Origin: Sphingomonas sp. Leaf22
GTDB taxonomy: Bacteria; Pseudomonadota; Alphaproteobacteria; Sphingomonadales; Sphingomonadaceae
Direction: 5' to 3'
Assembly: GCF_001421715.1 (NCBI RefSeq)
Contig: NZ_LMKP01000005.1
Span: 1 to 64,000, forward strand
DNA length: 64,000 nucleotides
Shown one piece after another: positions 43,398 to 51,793 of the stretch; the stretch's first letter is position 1; each line of letters starts with the position of its first letter. The notes under the pieces are model-generated. The model worked only from the letters and a program-made list of their open reading frames with translations. It did no database searches and was not told the DNA's origin. The position numbers and the translations under genes are program-made.

Positions 43398-45889
43398 GCG
43401 ACGATGTTCACGAGGCGGTCGGGCACGACGATGACCTTGCGCGGGGTCTTGCCCTCCAGCGCGCGGACGACCTTCTCGCTCGCCAACGCGGCGGCTTCGG
43501 CGTCTTCCTTGGACGCACCCTTTGCCAGCACGATCGTATCGCGCAACTTGCCGTTCACCTGCACCGCGATCGTCGCTTCGGCGTCGACCAGCATCGCCGG
43601 ATCGACCACCGGCCACGGCGCATCGGCGATCAGCCCGCTGCGCCCCAGTTGCGACCACGCCTCTTCGGCCAGATGCGGAATCATCGGACTGACCAGCAGC
43701 AGCAGCGCGTCCATGTCGGCATCGGACAGCGTCTTGGCCTTCTCCGCCTCGCCCAGCAGCGTATAGAGCTTGGCCACCGCCTTGTTGAACTGCAGCGCGG
43801 TGATGTCGTCGGCGACCCCGGCGATGGCGCGATGAACGGTACGGGTCAGCGCTTCCGGGCTGGAACCGCCCGCCTCATGCGCCGCAACCAGCTTCCACAC
43901 CCGCTTCACGAAGCGTTCGGCACCCTCGATCCCAGCCTCGCTCCACGGCAGATCGCGTTCGGGCGGACTGTCGGACAGCATGAACCAGCGTGCGGCATCG
44001 GCACCGTAGCGATCGAGAATAGGCTCGGGATCGACCGTATTCTTCTTCGACTTCGACATCTTCTCGATGCGGCCGACGGTGATCGCGTCGCCGGTCGCGG
44101 TTTCGGTGCCATCGGTCACTTCCGATGGCGCAAGCCAGCGACCATCCGCCGACTTGTACGTCTCGTGCGTGACCATCCCTTGCGTGAACAGCCCCGCAAA
44201 CGGCTCCTTCAGGTCGATCAGCCCGACATGGTTGAGCGCCCGCGTCCAGAAGCGCGCATAGAGCAGGTGGAGGATCGCATGTTCGACGCCGCCGATATAC
44301 TGCCCGACCGGCAGCCAGCTTTCGGCGACCGCACGGTCGAACGGTTTGTCATCGGGCTGGCTGGCGAAGCGGATGAAATACCATGACGAATCGACGAAGG
44401 TGTCGAGCGTGTCGGTCTCGCGCCGCGCCGGGGCACCGCAGGCCGGGCAATCGACGTGTTTCCACGTCGGATGGCGGTCGAGCGGGTTGCCGGGAATGTC
44501 GAACGACACGTCCTCGGGCAGCTTGACCGGCAGGTCCGCGGTCGGGACCGGCACCACGCCGCACGCGTCGCAATGCACGATCGGGATCGGCGTGCCCCAG
44601 TAACGCTGGCGCGAAACGCCCCAGTCGCGCAGGCGCCACACGGTCGTGCCCTTGCCCCAGCCGCCCGCTTCGGCACGGTCGATCACCGCGCGCTTGGCGG
44701 CGGCGACGTCCATGTCGTTCAGGAAGTCGGAATTCACCAGCCGCCCCGGACCGGTATAGGCTTCGGTCCCGTCGAACACCGGGTCGGCCTGTTCGCCATC
44801 GGCGACGACACGGCGGACCGTCAGCCCGTATTTCCGCGCGAAATCAAGGTCGCGCTGGTCATGCGCCGGCACGCCCATCACCGAGCCGGTACCATAGTCC
44901 ATCAGCACGAAGTTGGCGATATAGACCGGCAGGTCGATCGACGCATCGAACGGATGCCGCATCCGATAGCCGGTGTCGAAGCCCAGCTTCTCGGCCGTGT
45001 CCAGCTCGGCGGCGGTGGTCCCGCCCTGCTTGCACAGATCGATGAACGCCGCCGCGTCGGGATTCGCATCCGCCAGCGCCCGCGCGATCGGATGATCGGC
45101 GGCGATCGCGACGAAGCTCGCGCCGAAGATCGTGTCGGGCCGCGTCGAATATACCTCGATTGCCTGATCGAACGGCGCGACCGGCGCAAAGGCGAATTGC
45201 AGCCCTTCCGACTTGCCGATCCAGTTTTCCTGCATCAGCCGGACCTTGTCGGGCCACTGGTCGAGGCTCCCCAGACCATCGAGCAGATCGTCGGCAAAGT
45301 CGGTGATCTTCAGGAACCACTGCGACAGCTTGCGCTTCTCGACCACCGCGCCCGACCGCCAGCCGCGCCCGTCGATCACCTGTTCGTTGGCCAGCACGGT
45401 CATGTCGACCGGGTCCCAGTTGACCGTCGATTCCTTGCGATAGACCAGACCGCCGTTCAGCAGTTCGAGGAACAGCGCCTGTTCGTGGCCATAATAGTCG
45501 GGATCGCAGGTCGCGAACTCGCGGCTCCAGTCGAAGGCGAGGCCCAGCCGCTTCAGTTGCGCCTTCATCGCGGCGATATTGGCATAGGTCCACTGGCCCG
45601 GATGGACCTTCTTTTCCATTGCCGCATTCTCGGCGGGCATGCCGAACGCGTCCCACCCCATCGGGTGAAGCACTTCGTGGCCGGTCATCCGCAGGAAACG
45701 CGCGAGCACGTCGCCCATCGTATAGTTGCGGACATGGCCCATATGGATGCGTCCCGATGGATAGGGAAACATCTCAAGGACATAGCGCTTCGGCTTGGGC
45801 GACGCATCGTCGGCCACGAAGGTGCGGGCATCGTCCCATGCGGCCTGCCAGCGCGCATCGGCCTCGCCGGGCGAAAAACGGGGGGTCAT
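43394..45889 (-). CDS. leuS: leucyl-tRNA synthetase
   Basis: The 831-residue class I synthetase has the HIGH-type motif HMGH (49-52) in [16 protein letters not shown], a CP1 editing domain with the T-rich [10 protein letters not shown] and VPAHDQRD, a zinc-like CDACG/CPACG pair and KMSKS (about residue 610) in [10 protein letters not shown]. It charges leucine onto tRNA-Leu; one such tRNA is encoded 1.6 kb downstream. I chose the ATG at 45889, 11 bases after the DUF3576 gene stop; the longer upstream frame overlaps that gene. Confidence 0.97.
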   Translation of the reverse strand: MTPRFSPGEADARWQAAWDDARTFVADDASPKPKRYVLEMFPYPSGRIHMGHVRNYTMGDVLARFLRMTGHEVLHPMGWDAFGMPAENAAMEKKVHPGQWTYANIAAMKAQLKRLGLAFDWSREFATCDPDYYGHEQALFLELLNGGLVYRKESTVNWDPVDMTVLANEQVIDGRGWRSGAVVEKRKLSQWFLKITDFADDLLDGLGSLDQWPDKVRLMQENWIGKSEGLQFAFAPVAPFDQAIEVYSTRPDTIFGASFVAIAADHPIARALADANPDAAAFIDLCKQGGTTAAELDTAEKLGFDTGYRMRHPFDASIDLPVYIANFVLMDYGTGSVMGVPAHDQRDLDFARKYGLTVRRVVADGEQADPVFDGTEAYTGPGRLVNSDFLNDMDVAAAKRAVIDRAEAGGWGKGTTVWRLRDWGVSRQRYWGTPIPIVHCDACGVVPVPTADLPVKLPEDVSFDIPGNPLDRHPTWKHVDCPACGAPARRETDTLDTFVDSSWYFIRFASQPDDKPFDRAVAESWLPVGQYIGGVEHAILHLLYARFWTRALNHVGLIDLKEPFAGLFTQGMVTHETYKSADGRWLAPSEVTDGTETATGDAITVGRIEKMSKSKKNTVDPEPILDRYGADAARWFMLSDSPPERDLPWSEAGIEGAERFVKRVWKLVAAHEAGGSSPEALTRTVHRAIAGVADDITALQFNKAVAKLYTLLGEAEKAKTLSDADMDALLLLVSPMIPHLAEEAWSQLGRSGLIADAPWPVVDPAMLVDAEATIAVQVNGKLRDTIVLAKGASKEDAEAAALASEKVVRALEGKTPRKVIVVPDRLVNIVA

Positions 45890-45900
45890 CGATGCGTCGC

Positions 45901-46335
45901 TCAGCCGGTCACCGCCCCGCGGCGCAGATCGCGTGCGCGCGTCAGGATGATATCCTCCAGCTTCTGCACGGTCGCGGCCTCGACCGGGGCCTCGATCCAC
46001 TGGCCGCCGCGATTGATCTGGCGCAGCGCGGCGACGCGCAGCGCATCGGCGCGCAGGTCCTGGTCGAGGATGGTGACCGTCACCTTGGTCCGCTCGGTCG
46101 GCGTCGCCGGATTGACGTACCAGTCGGTGACGATGACGCCGCCGTTCGAATCGGTCTGGGTCAGCGGCATGAACGACAGCGTGTCGAGGCTGGCGCGCCA
46201 CAGATAGCTGTTGACGCCGATCGTCGTCACCTTCGACGCGGCGAGATCGCCCGCGACACGCCCCTTGCCACCGCTGCACGCGGCCATCGGCAAGGCGAAA
46301 GTTGCCAGCAACGCGATCAGCAGCGGGCGGTTCAT
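45901..46335 (-). CDS. DUF3576 lipoprotein
   Basis: The 144-residue precursor has a lipoprotein signal ([11 protein letters not shown], Cys20) and the DUF3576 core [37 protein letters not shown]. The family is restricted mostly to alphaproteobacteria and nearly always lies directly upstream of leuS, as here. A role in the envelope is likely, perhaps with LptE; no biochemical function is known to me. Confidence 0.92.
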   Translation of the reverse strand: MNRPLLIALLATFALPMAACSGGKGRVAGDLAASKVTTIGVNSYLWRASLDTLSFMPLTQTDSNGGVIVTDWYVNPATPTERTKVTVTILDQDLRADALRVAALRQINRGGQWIEAPVEAATVQKLEDIILTRARDLRRGAVTG

Positions 46336-46589
46336 TAGCGGTTCCTTGACTACAGGCCATTACGGCAGTTCGCGCCGCTTCTATAGGAGGTGCCGCGGAC
46401 GCGGCAAGCGGGTTGGTGACACGCGACCGGAACCGGGCGGGCGCGGCGGTGACGGTCCCGGATTGATGCAGGTTCGGATGTGGTCGGACAAATATGTGGG
46501 TTCGATGCAACAGGTCGCGGGAAAGCGACCGGGCGCGGTGGTGCGACGCAACCGAATCGTGATAGCGCCATTAGCGGGGAGTGAGGGAA

Positions 46590-47318
46590 ATGATGACGCG
46601 TGGCAGGATCTCGGCTGGCATAGGATTGGGGGCGATGATCGCAGCCGGTCTCGGTGCGTCGCCTGCACTTTTCGCGCAGGAACAGCGCGCTCCGCGCGTC
46701 CTGAAGCGCGTCAATCCCGACTCGATGCCGCTGGTGGCGTTCGGATCGTTCACCCCCGCCGCTGCCGACCCGCGTCTGACCGCCGCCCTGTCGCGGACCG
46801 CGCTCAACGCACCGGGGTTTCAGTTCACGCCGTCCGAAGGGGCGGTGATCGGCAACCGTTCGATCAAGGTCGCGGTACGCGGCCGCTCGCTCCAGCCGAA
46901 TCGCCTGCCCGAACGCGTCGCCGCGGCGGCACCGGTGCAGACGCTCAACCCGGTCGCCTATAATCTCGGCGTGTCGGTCGGCTGGAAGCGGCTGGCGGTA
47001 TCGGGCGACGTGACGCGCCTCGATCTTGCCGGACAGCCGGGCAGCCGCGAGCAGATGGGCGTCGGCGTCAGCTTTTCGGGCCGCAAGTTCACCGGGCGCG
47101 TCGGCGCGATCAGCGACCGTCCGCTCGCCGATCAGCCGGCGCTGATCGCCGATGCACCGGCCTATTCGCTCGACATGGGCGGATCGTACAAGCTGACCCG
47201 CAACCTCGATGTCACCGCCGGCGTCCGCTACCGGTCGGAGCGCGAACGCATGCTGCGCATAGCTCGCGACAATCGCGACAGCCAGGCGATCTACGTCGGA
47301 ACCGCCTTCCGCTTCTGA
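46590..47318 (+). CDS. exported outer-membrane-like beta-rich protein
   Basis: The 242-residue precursor has a signal peptide (about 1-30, ending LFA). The mature protein alternates hydrophobic and polar residues (LGVSVGWKRLAVSGDVTRLD, MGVGVSFSGRKFTGRVGAISD) and ends VGTAFRF with a terminal Phe, as in outer-membrane barrels. The pattern suggests an eight-strand-like porin or OmpA-type barrel. Start codons at 46581 (GTG), 46590 and 46593 are possible; I use 46590. It is divergent from the DUF3576-leuS operon. Specific role unknown. Confidence 0.65.
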   Translation: MMTRGRISAGIGLGAMIAAGLGASPALFAQEQRAPRVLKRVNPDSMPLVAFGSFTPAAADPRLTAALSRTALNAPGFQFTPSEGAVIGNRSIKVAVRGRSLQPNRLPERVAAAAPVQTLNPVAYNLGVSVGWKRLAVSGDVTRLDLAGQPGSREQMGVGVSFSGRKFTGRVGAISDRPLADQPALIADAPAYSLDMGGSYKLTRNLDVTAGVRYRSERERMLRIARDNRDSQAIYVGTAFRF

Positions 47319-47330
47319 TCCAACCTAACG

Positions 47331-47456
47331 CCTCCCCGCCCGCGGGGAGGGGGACCGTCCGCGCAGCGGATGGTGGAGGGGATTTCCGCACAAGCTGTCC
47401 TAGCGATGGGCATGCCCCTTCCAGCTTTACTGGTCGCCCTCCCCGTACCGGGGAGG
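47331..47456. repeat. paired CCTCCCCG/CGGGGAGG hairpins
   Basis: Two hairpins with the same 8-base arms (47331-47350 and 47438-47456) flank a spacer containing CCGTCCGCGCAGCGGATGG, which itself folds with one G-T pair. The second is followed by ATTTTG and might end transcription of the upstream gene. The arrangement is typical of sphingomonad intergenic repeats. Confidence 0.7.
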
Positions 47457-47559
47457 ATTTTGCCCGCTCCATGCCGGGACTTCCGCAACCGCCGCTACCA
47501 CACCCAAGGTTGCACCGCCCGCCGATGCGCGTAAGCCGCTGTAACAAACGGGAGAGATC

Positions 47560-48669
47560 ATGGCGGCGGTCGATATTGCAGGACTTGGGAAACGCTACGG
47601 CGACACCGTGGCACTGGCCCCCAGCGACCTGACCATCGCCGATGGCGAATTCGTCGTGCTGGTCGGCCCGTCGGGCTGCGGCAAATCGACGCTGCTGCGG
47701 ATGATCGCCGGGCTGGAAACCGCCAGCGAAGGCCGCATCCTGATCGGCGGGCGCGATGTGACCGACTCGCCACCCGCCGAACGGGGCGTGGCGATGGTGT
47801 TCCAGTCCTATGCGCTTTACCCGCATCTGACCGTCGCCGGGAACATCGCCTTTCCGTTGAAGGTCGCCGGCCTGCCGAAAACCGAGATCGCCGAACGCGT
47901 CGCCGAAGCGGCGGCGATGCTCGACCTGACCGGGCTGCTCGACCGCCGCCCGCGGGCATTGTCGGGCGGGCAGCGGCAGCGCGTGTCGATCGCCCGCGCG
48001 ATCGTCCGCCGGCCGCAGGTGCTGTTGCTCGACGAACCACTCTCCAACCTCGACACGTCGCTACGCGCGCGGATGCGGCACGAATTCGCGCGCCTGCACC
48101 AGCAATTGGGCGCGACGATGATCTATGTGACGCACGACCAGCTGGAGGCGATGACGCTCGCCAACCGCATCGTCGTGATGAGCGCGGGGCGGATCGAACA
48201 GATCGGCGCGCCGATCGACGTCTATCGCCGCCCGGCCAGCATCGCGGTGGCCGCCGCGATCGGATCACCGGGCATGAACCTGTTGCCGGCCACGCTGGCC
48301 GCCATGACGCCCGACGGGGCGACGCTGCGCCTGACCGACGGCGCGCTGGTCGCGACGGCGGCGCGTGCCGGCGTCGACGATATCGGCACATCGGTGACAC
48401 TCGGCGTGCGCCCGGAACATCTGGTGCCCGATGACGACGGGCCGTTCGTCGGCGCGGTCGAGCTGTTCGAACGGCTGGGGCCGTTGTCGTTCGCGCATCT
48501 CGGCGCGCGCGGCGATGTCGACACGATCGTCGCCCAGCTGCCGGGCGACCGCTCGGTGACGCTCGGCGAGACGCTGCAATTCTCGATTCCCCCGGCCGAC
48601 GCCCATGTCTTTGCCGCCGATGGCCGCGCCTATCCCTTGACCCCGCCGCCCAGCAGCCCGGTCAGATAA
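47560..48669 (+). CDS. CUT1-type sugar ABC ATPase (MalK/UgpC-like)
   Basis: The 369-residue ATPase has Walker A GPSGCGKST, Q-loop FQSYALYPHLTV, signature LSGGQRQRV, Walker B VLLLDEPLSNLD and a C-terminal TOBE/MalK regulatory region (LGVRPEHLVPDDDG). MalK-type ATPases drive import of sugars or glycerol phosphates. It lies convergent to the two CUT1 permeases and its last 40 bases overlap the end of the second permease on the other strand. Normally the ATPase is on the same strand as its permeases. Confidence 0.9.
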   Translation: MAAVDIAGLGKRYGDTVALAPSDLTIADGEFVVLVGPSGCGKSTLLRMIAGLETASEGRILIGGRDVTDSPPAERGVAMVFQSYALYPHLTVAGNIAFPLKVAGLPKTEIAERVAEAAAMLDLTGLLDRRPRALSGGQRQRVSIARAIVRRPQVLLLDEPLSNLDTSLRARMRHEFARLHQQLGATMIYVTHDQLEAMTLANRIVVMSAGRIEQIGAPIDVYRRPASIAVAAAIGSPGMNLLPATLAAMTPDGATLRLTDGALVATAARAGVDDIGTSVTLGVRPEHLVPDDDGPFVGAVELFERLGPLSFAHLGARGDVDTIVAQLPGDRSVTLGETLQFSIPPADAHVFAADGRAYPLTPPPSSPVR

Positions 48670-49475
48670 TAACGCTGGAGCATCAGGAAGATCACCAGCA
48701 CGGGCAGCGTCGTCACCACCGATGCCGCCATCATCAGTTCGCCGTCGGCGGCATGTTCGCGGGCGATCGCCGCGACCGCGACCGGCAGGGTATAGCGTTG
48801 CTGATCGGCCAGGATCACCAGCGGCCACATGAAATCGTTCCAGCTCGCCAGGAAGGTGAACAGCGCCAGCGTGACGACGACCGGCGTCAGCAGCGGCAGG
48901 ACGATCGCGCGAAAGATGCGCATCTCGCTCGCCCCGTCCATCCGCGCCGCATCGATCAGTTCGTCGGGGATCGCCAGCGTCGCCTGCCGCACGAACAGCA
49001 CGCCGAATATCCCGGCCAGCCCCGGTAGGATCACCCCGGCATAGCTGTTGACCAGCCCCAGATGGCGGAAGATCAGGAATAGCGGCAGCATCGCGACCTG
49101 CCCCGGTACGACCAGCGCGGCGATCAGCAGTTTCAGCAACCGTTCGCGCCCGCGAAACCGCAGCTTTGCAAAGGCATAGCCCGCCGGCACCGTCAGCAGC
49201 AGCCCGAGCAGCGTCGACAGCATGGCGATGCCGATACTGTTGCGCAGCGCCGGCAGGATCCGGTAATCGAACCACGCCCCGTCGATCTGCCGCCGGACCA
49301 GCAGTTCGTGATAATTCTCCAGCGACCAGCGCGACGGCCATAGCGGGATCGGCAGCGTGCCCGATTCCCCGCGCGGCATGAACGACACGATGACCATATA
49401 GAAAAGCGGCGCGACGGTCAGCGCGACCAGTGCGAAGACCGCGGCATTGGCGACGACCGGGCGCATTTTGCTCAC
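48630..49475 (-). CDS. CUT1 ABC permease, MalG type
   Basis: The 281-residue protein has six helices and the MalG-type EAA loop DELIDAARMDGASEMRIFRAIVLPLLTP. LASWNDFMWPLVIL, near the C-terminal third, is typical of carbohydrate permeases. The GTG at 49475 overlaps the first permease stop as GTGA; ATGs at 49481 and 49466 are also possible. It ends in the 40-base tail overlap with the ATPase gene. Confidence 0.9.
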   Translation of the reverse strand: MSKMRPVVANAAVFALVALTVAPLFYMVIVSFMPRGESGTLPIPLWPSRWSLENYHELLVRRQIDGAWFDYRILPALRNSIGIAMLSTLLGLLLTVPAGYAFAKLRFRGRERLLKLLIAALVVPGQVAMLPLFLIFRHLGLVNSYAGVILPGLAGIFGVLFVRQATLAIPDELIDAARMDGASEMRIFRAIVLPLLTPVVVTLALFTFLASWNDFMWPLVILADQQRYTLPVAVAAIAREHAADGELMMAASVVTTLPVLVIFLMLQRYYLTGLLGGGVKG

Positions 49476-50353
49476 AGCCATTCGTTGCGCCTGCCGATGC
49501 GGGTCTGGACCCAGGTGATGGCGAGGATCATGACGAACAGGACGAAGGCGACCGCACTCGCCTGTCCGAGGTTCCACCATTTGAACCCCTCCTCGAACAT
49601 GAAATACAGCACCGTCGTCGTGCTTTGCGCCGGTCCGCCCAGCGTCATGACATAGGGTTCGGCAAAGATCTGCAGGAACCCCGCGACGCTCATCACCGCT
49701 GCCAATAGCAGCGTCGGCCCGATCGCCGGCAACGTCACGTGGCGGAACCGCAACCACCGCCCCGCCCCGTCGAGCCGCGCCGCCTCCATCAGGTCCTGCG
49801 GCACCGCCGCCAGCGCGGCCGTGAACACGATCATGTTGTATCCAAAGATCTTCCACGTGACGAAGATCAGGATGGCGGGGATCGAGCTGTTCGGATTGCC
49901 CAGCCAGTCGATCGGCGCGATGCCGATCAGCGCCAGCCCCCGATTGAGCAGGCCGAAGCGTTCGTTGAACAGGAACCGCCACACGACGGCGGTGGCGACC
50001 ACGCTGGTGACATAGGGCGCGAACAGCGCGACGCGCCACAACGGCTTCCACCGGACCGTCGCGTCGTTCAACAGCAAGGCGGCGAGCAGCGAGGTGCCGA
50101 TCGCCATCGGCACGCCCAGCACCGCAAAGATCAGCGTGTTCTTCAGCGACCGCCAGAATAACGGCGTCGCCAGCAGCTCGATGAAATTGTCGATGCCGAT
50201 GAAATGCAGATTGCCCGGATCGGCCAGCGCATAGACCGAATAATCGGTGACCGACAGCGCCATCGCCGCGATCGTCGGGATCACCAGCACGATCAGGATG
50301 ATGGTCAGCACCGGCGCGGTGAACAACCATGCGGCGCGCGACTGGCGGGTCAT
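49472..50353 (-). CDS. CUT1 ABC permease, MalF/UgpA type
   Basis: The 293-residue protein has six helices, starting AWLFTAPVLTIILIVLVIPTIAAM, and the EAA loop QDLMEAARLDGAGRWLRFRHVTLPAI. It begins with ATGA overlap after the binding-protein gene. With the MalG-type protein it forms the sugar channel. Confidence 0.92.
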   Translation of the reverse strand: MTRQSRAAWLFTAPVLTIILIVLVIPTIAAMALSVTDYSVYALADPGNLHFIGIDNFIELLATPLFWRSLKNTLIFAVLGVPMAIGTSLLAALLLNDATVRWKPLWRVALFAPYVTSVVATAVVWRFLFNERFGLLNRGLALIGIAPIDWLGNPNSSIPAILIFVTWKIFGYNMIVFTAALAAVPQDLMEAARLDGAGRWLRFRHVTLPAIGPTLLLAAVMSVAGFLQIFAEPYVMTLGGPAQSTTTVLYFMFEEGFKWWNLGQASAVAFVLFVMILAITWVQTRIGRRNEWL

Positions 50354-51615
50354 GCGATCTTCCCCGCATCGACCAGCGCCCGGCGTCGCGCCAGCAGCTG
50401 ATCGACGCGTTCGTCCAGTGCGGTCAGCGCCTGACCGATCGTTTGCAGTCCGCGCACCACCCGTTCGGCGGCCAGCTGGATCTCGCCCTGCATGCGTTCC
50501 CACTCGACGACCGGCGGGATCGGTGCCGGCTGCGCCATCTGTTCGCGAAACGCGCGCAGTACCGGCAGCGCCAGTTGCGGCGAATCCCACGCATCCAGAC
50601 GGGCGGGCAGATTGCCGATCATCCGCTGGAAGGTCAGCTCGCTGGTGCGCGACGTCATGTGCCGGACCAGCGCCCATGCCTCGGCCGGACGGTCGGTCGT
50701 GGTCGACACGCACAAGACGCTGCTGTCCCCCGACACCGGCCCCGGCCCGTTCGGCCCGGCCAGCCGCGCGGTGCCCCAGCGATCGGGCGCGATATCGGCG
50801 GCGCGGCGACGCAGGTCGAGCAAGGTCGTCGGCGCGCTCGGCCAGATCGCGAAAAACCCCTGCGCAAATGCGGCCAGCGGGTCCTGCACCTCGGTCGACG
50901 CCGCGCGCGGGGCCAGCCCCTCGGCGAACAGATTGGCGTAATAGGCAAAGGCTTCGCGCACCGGTTCGGACCGGAAATTGCCGCGCGTCGCCTGATCGCG
51001 CAGCATCGTCGCGCCCGCCTGCGTCATCATCGTCAGCAGCGCGCCGGGCCAGTTGAGCAGCATCAGGAACACGTAATCGTCGGACCGCCGCCGCTTGATC
51101 GCCCGCGCCATCGTCAGCCACCCGGCCCAGTCGAGCGGCGGCGTCGCATAGCCGGCCTCGGCGACGATGTCGGTGCGATAATATTGGACCTGCGGCGCGA
51201 CCGACCACGGCACCGCATGATCGACCCCGTTAATGCGCAGTGCGTCGCGGATGCCGGGGAACAATCCGGCGGTCAGCGCGGGCGACGGGACCGGTGCCAC
51301 CGCGCCGATCATCGCGAATTCGCGTACCCAGCCGTTGAACAACATCAACACGTCGGGCAACGCCCCCCCCGCATACGCCGTCAGCAGCTTTTCGTGCGAC
51401 GCGGTGGTCGGCAGCGACTGGACCTCGACCGGTATGCCGGTGGCGGCGGTGAAGCCGGGCATCAGGAACGGCGAATAATCGCCCTCATAGCTCATCGCCC
51501 AGACGCGCAGCGGCGGCGGTCCGGTCGTCTTGCCGCAGCCGGCGATCGCGAGCGCGGGGAACAGGCCGAGCATCGTCCTGCGCGTCGGTCCGCCATGATC
51601 GTCGCCGCTCTGCAC
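50350..51615 (-). CDS. ABC sugar-type substrate-binding lipoprotein, Tat-like signal
   Basis: The 421-residue protein starts at the GTG at 51615. The N-terminus has R12-R13 in TRRTMLGLFPALAIAGCGK and a lipobox ending at Cys27, so Tat-dependent lipoprotein export is likely. The mature part is a family-1 extracellular binding protein (RVWAMSYEGDYSPFLMPGFTAATGIPVEVQSL, LPDVLMLFNGW, AFAQGFFAIWPSAP). It delivers a sugar or sugar-like ligand to the CUT1 permeases. It is divergent from a TonB receptor, so both may serve the same substrate. Confidence 0.85.
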   Translation of the reverse strand: MQSGDDHGGPTRRTMLGLFPALAIAGCGKTTGPPPLRVWAMSYEGDYSPFLMPGFTAATGIPVEVQSLPTTASHEKLLTAYAGGALPDVLMLFNGWVREFAMIGAVAPVPSPALTAGLFPGIRDALRINGVDHAVPWSVAPQVQYYRTDIVAEAGYATPPLDWAGWLTMARAIKRRRSDDYVFLMLLNWPGALLTMMTQAGATMLRDQATRGNFRSEPVREAFAYYANLFAEGLAPRAASTEVQDPLAAFAQGFFAIWPSAPTTLLDLRRRAADIAPDRWGTARLAGPNGPGPVSGDSSVLCVSTTTDRPAEAWALVRHMTSRTSELTFQRMIGNLPARLDAWDSPQLALPVLRAFREQMAQPAPIPPVVEWERMQGEIQLAAERVVRGLQTIGQALTALDERVDQLLARRRALVDAGKIA

Positions 51616-51793
51616 CCGTCGACCTGTGCCGGATCGCGGAGTCGGACGCCAGCCGACGTGACATCTAAACCACAAGAAACGCACTGATATTCCGGTCCGC
51701 CGCGTACCGAACCGAACCCTTTTCGGCCGTATGATGTTCTGCATTTCGACCAGTTTCGACGCCAAGGGGTGCGATGGTCGGGGGAAGTACACC

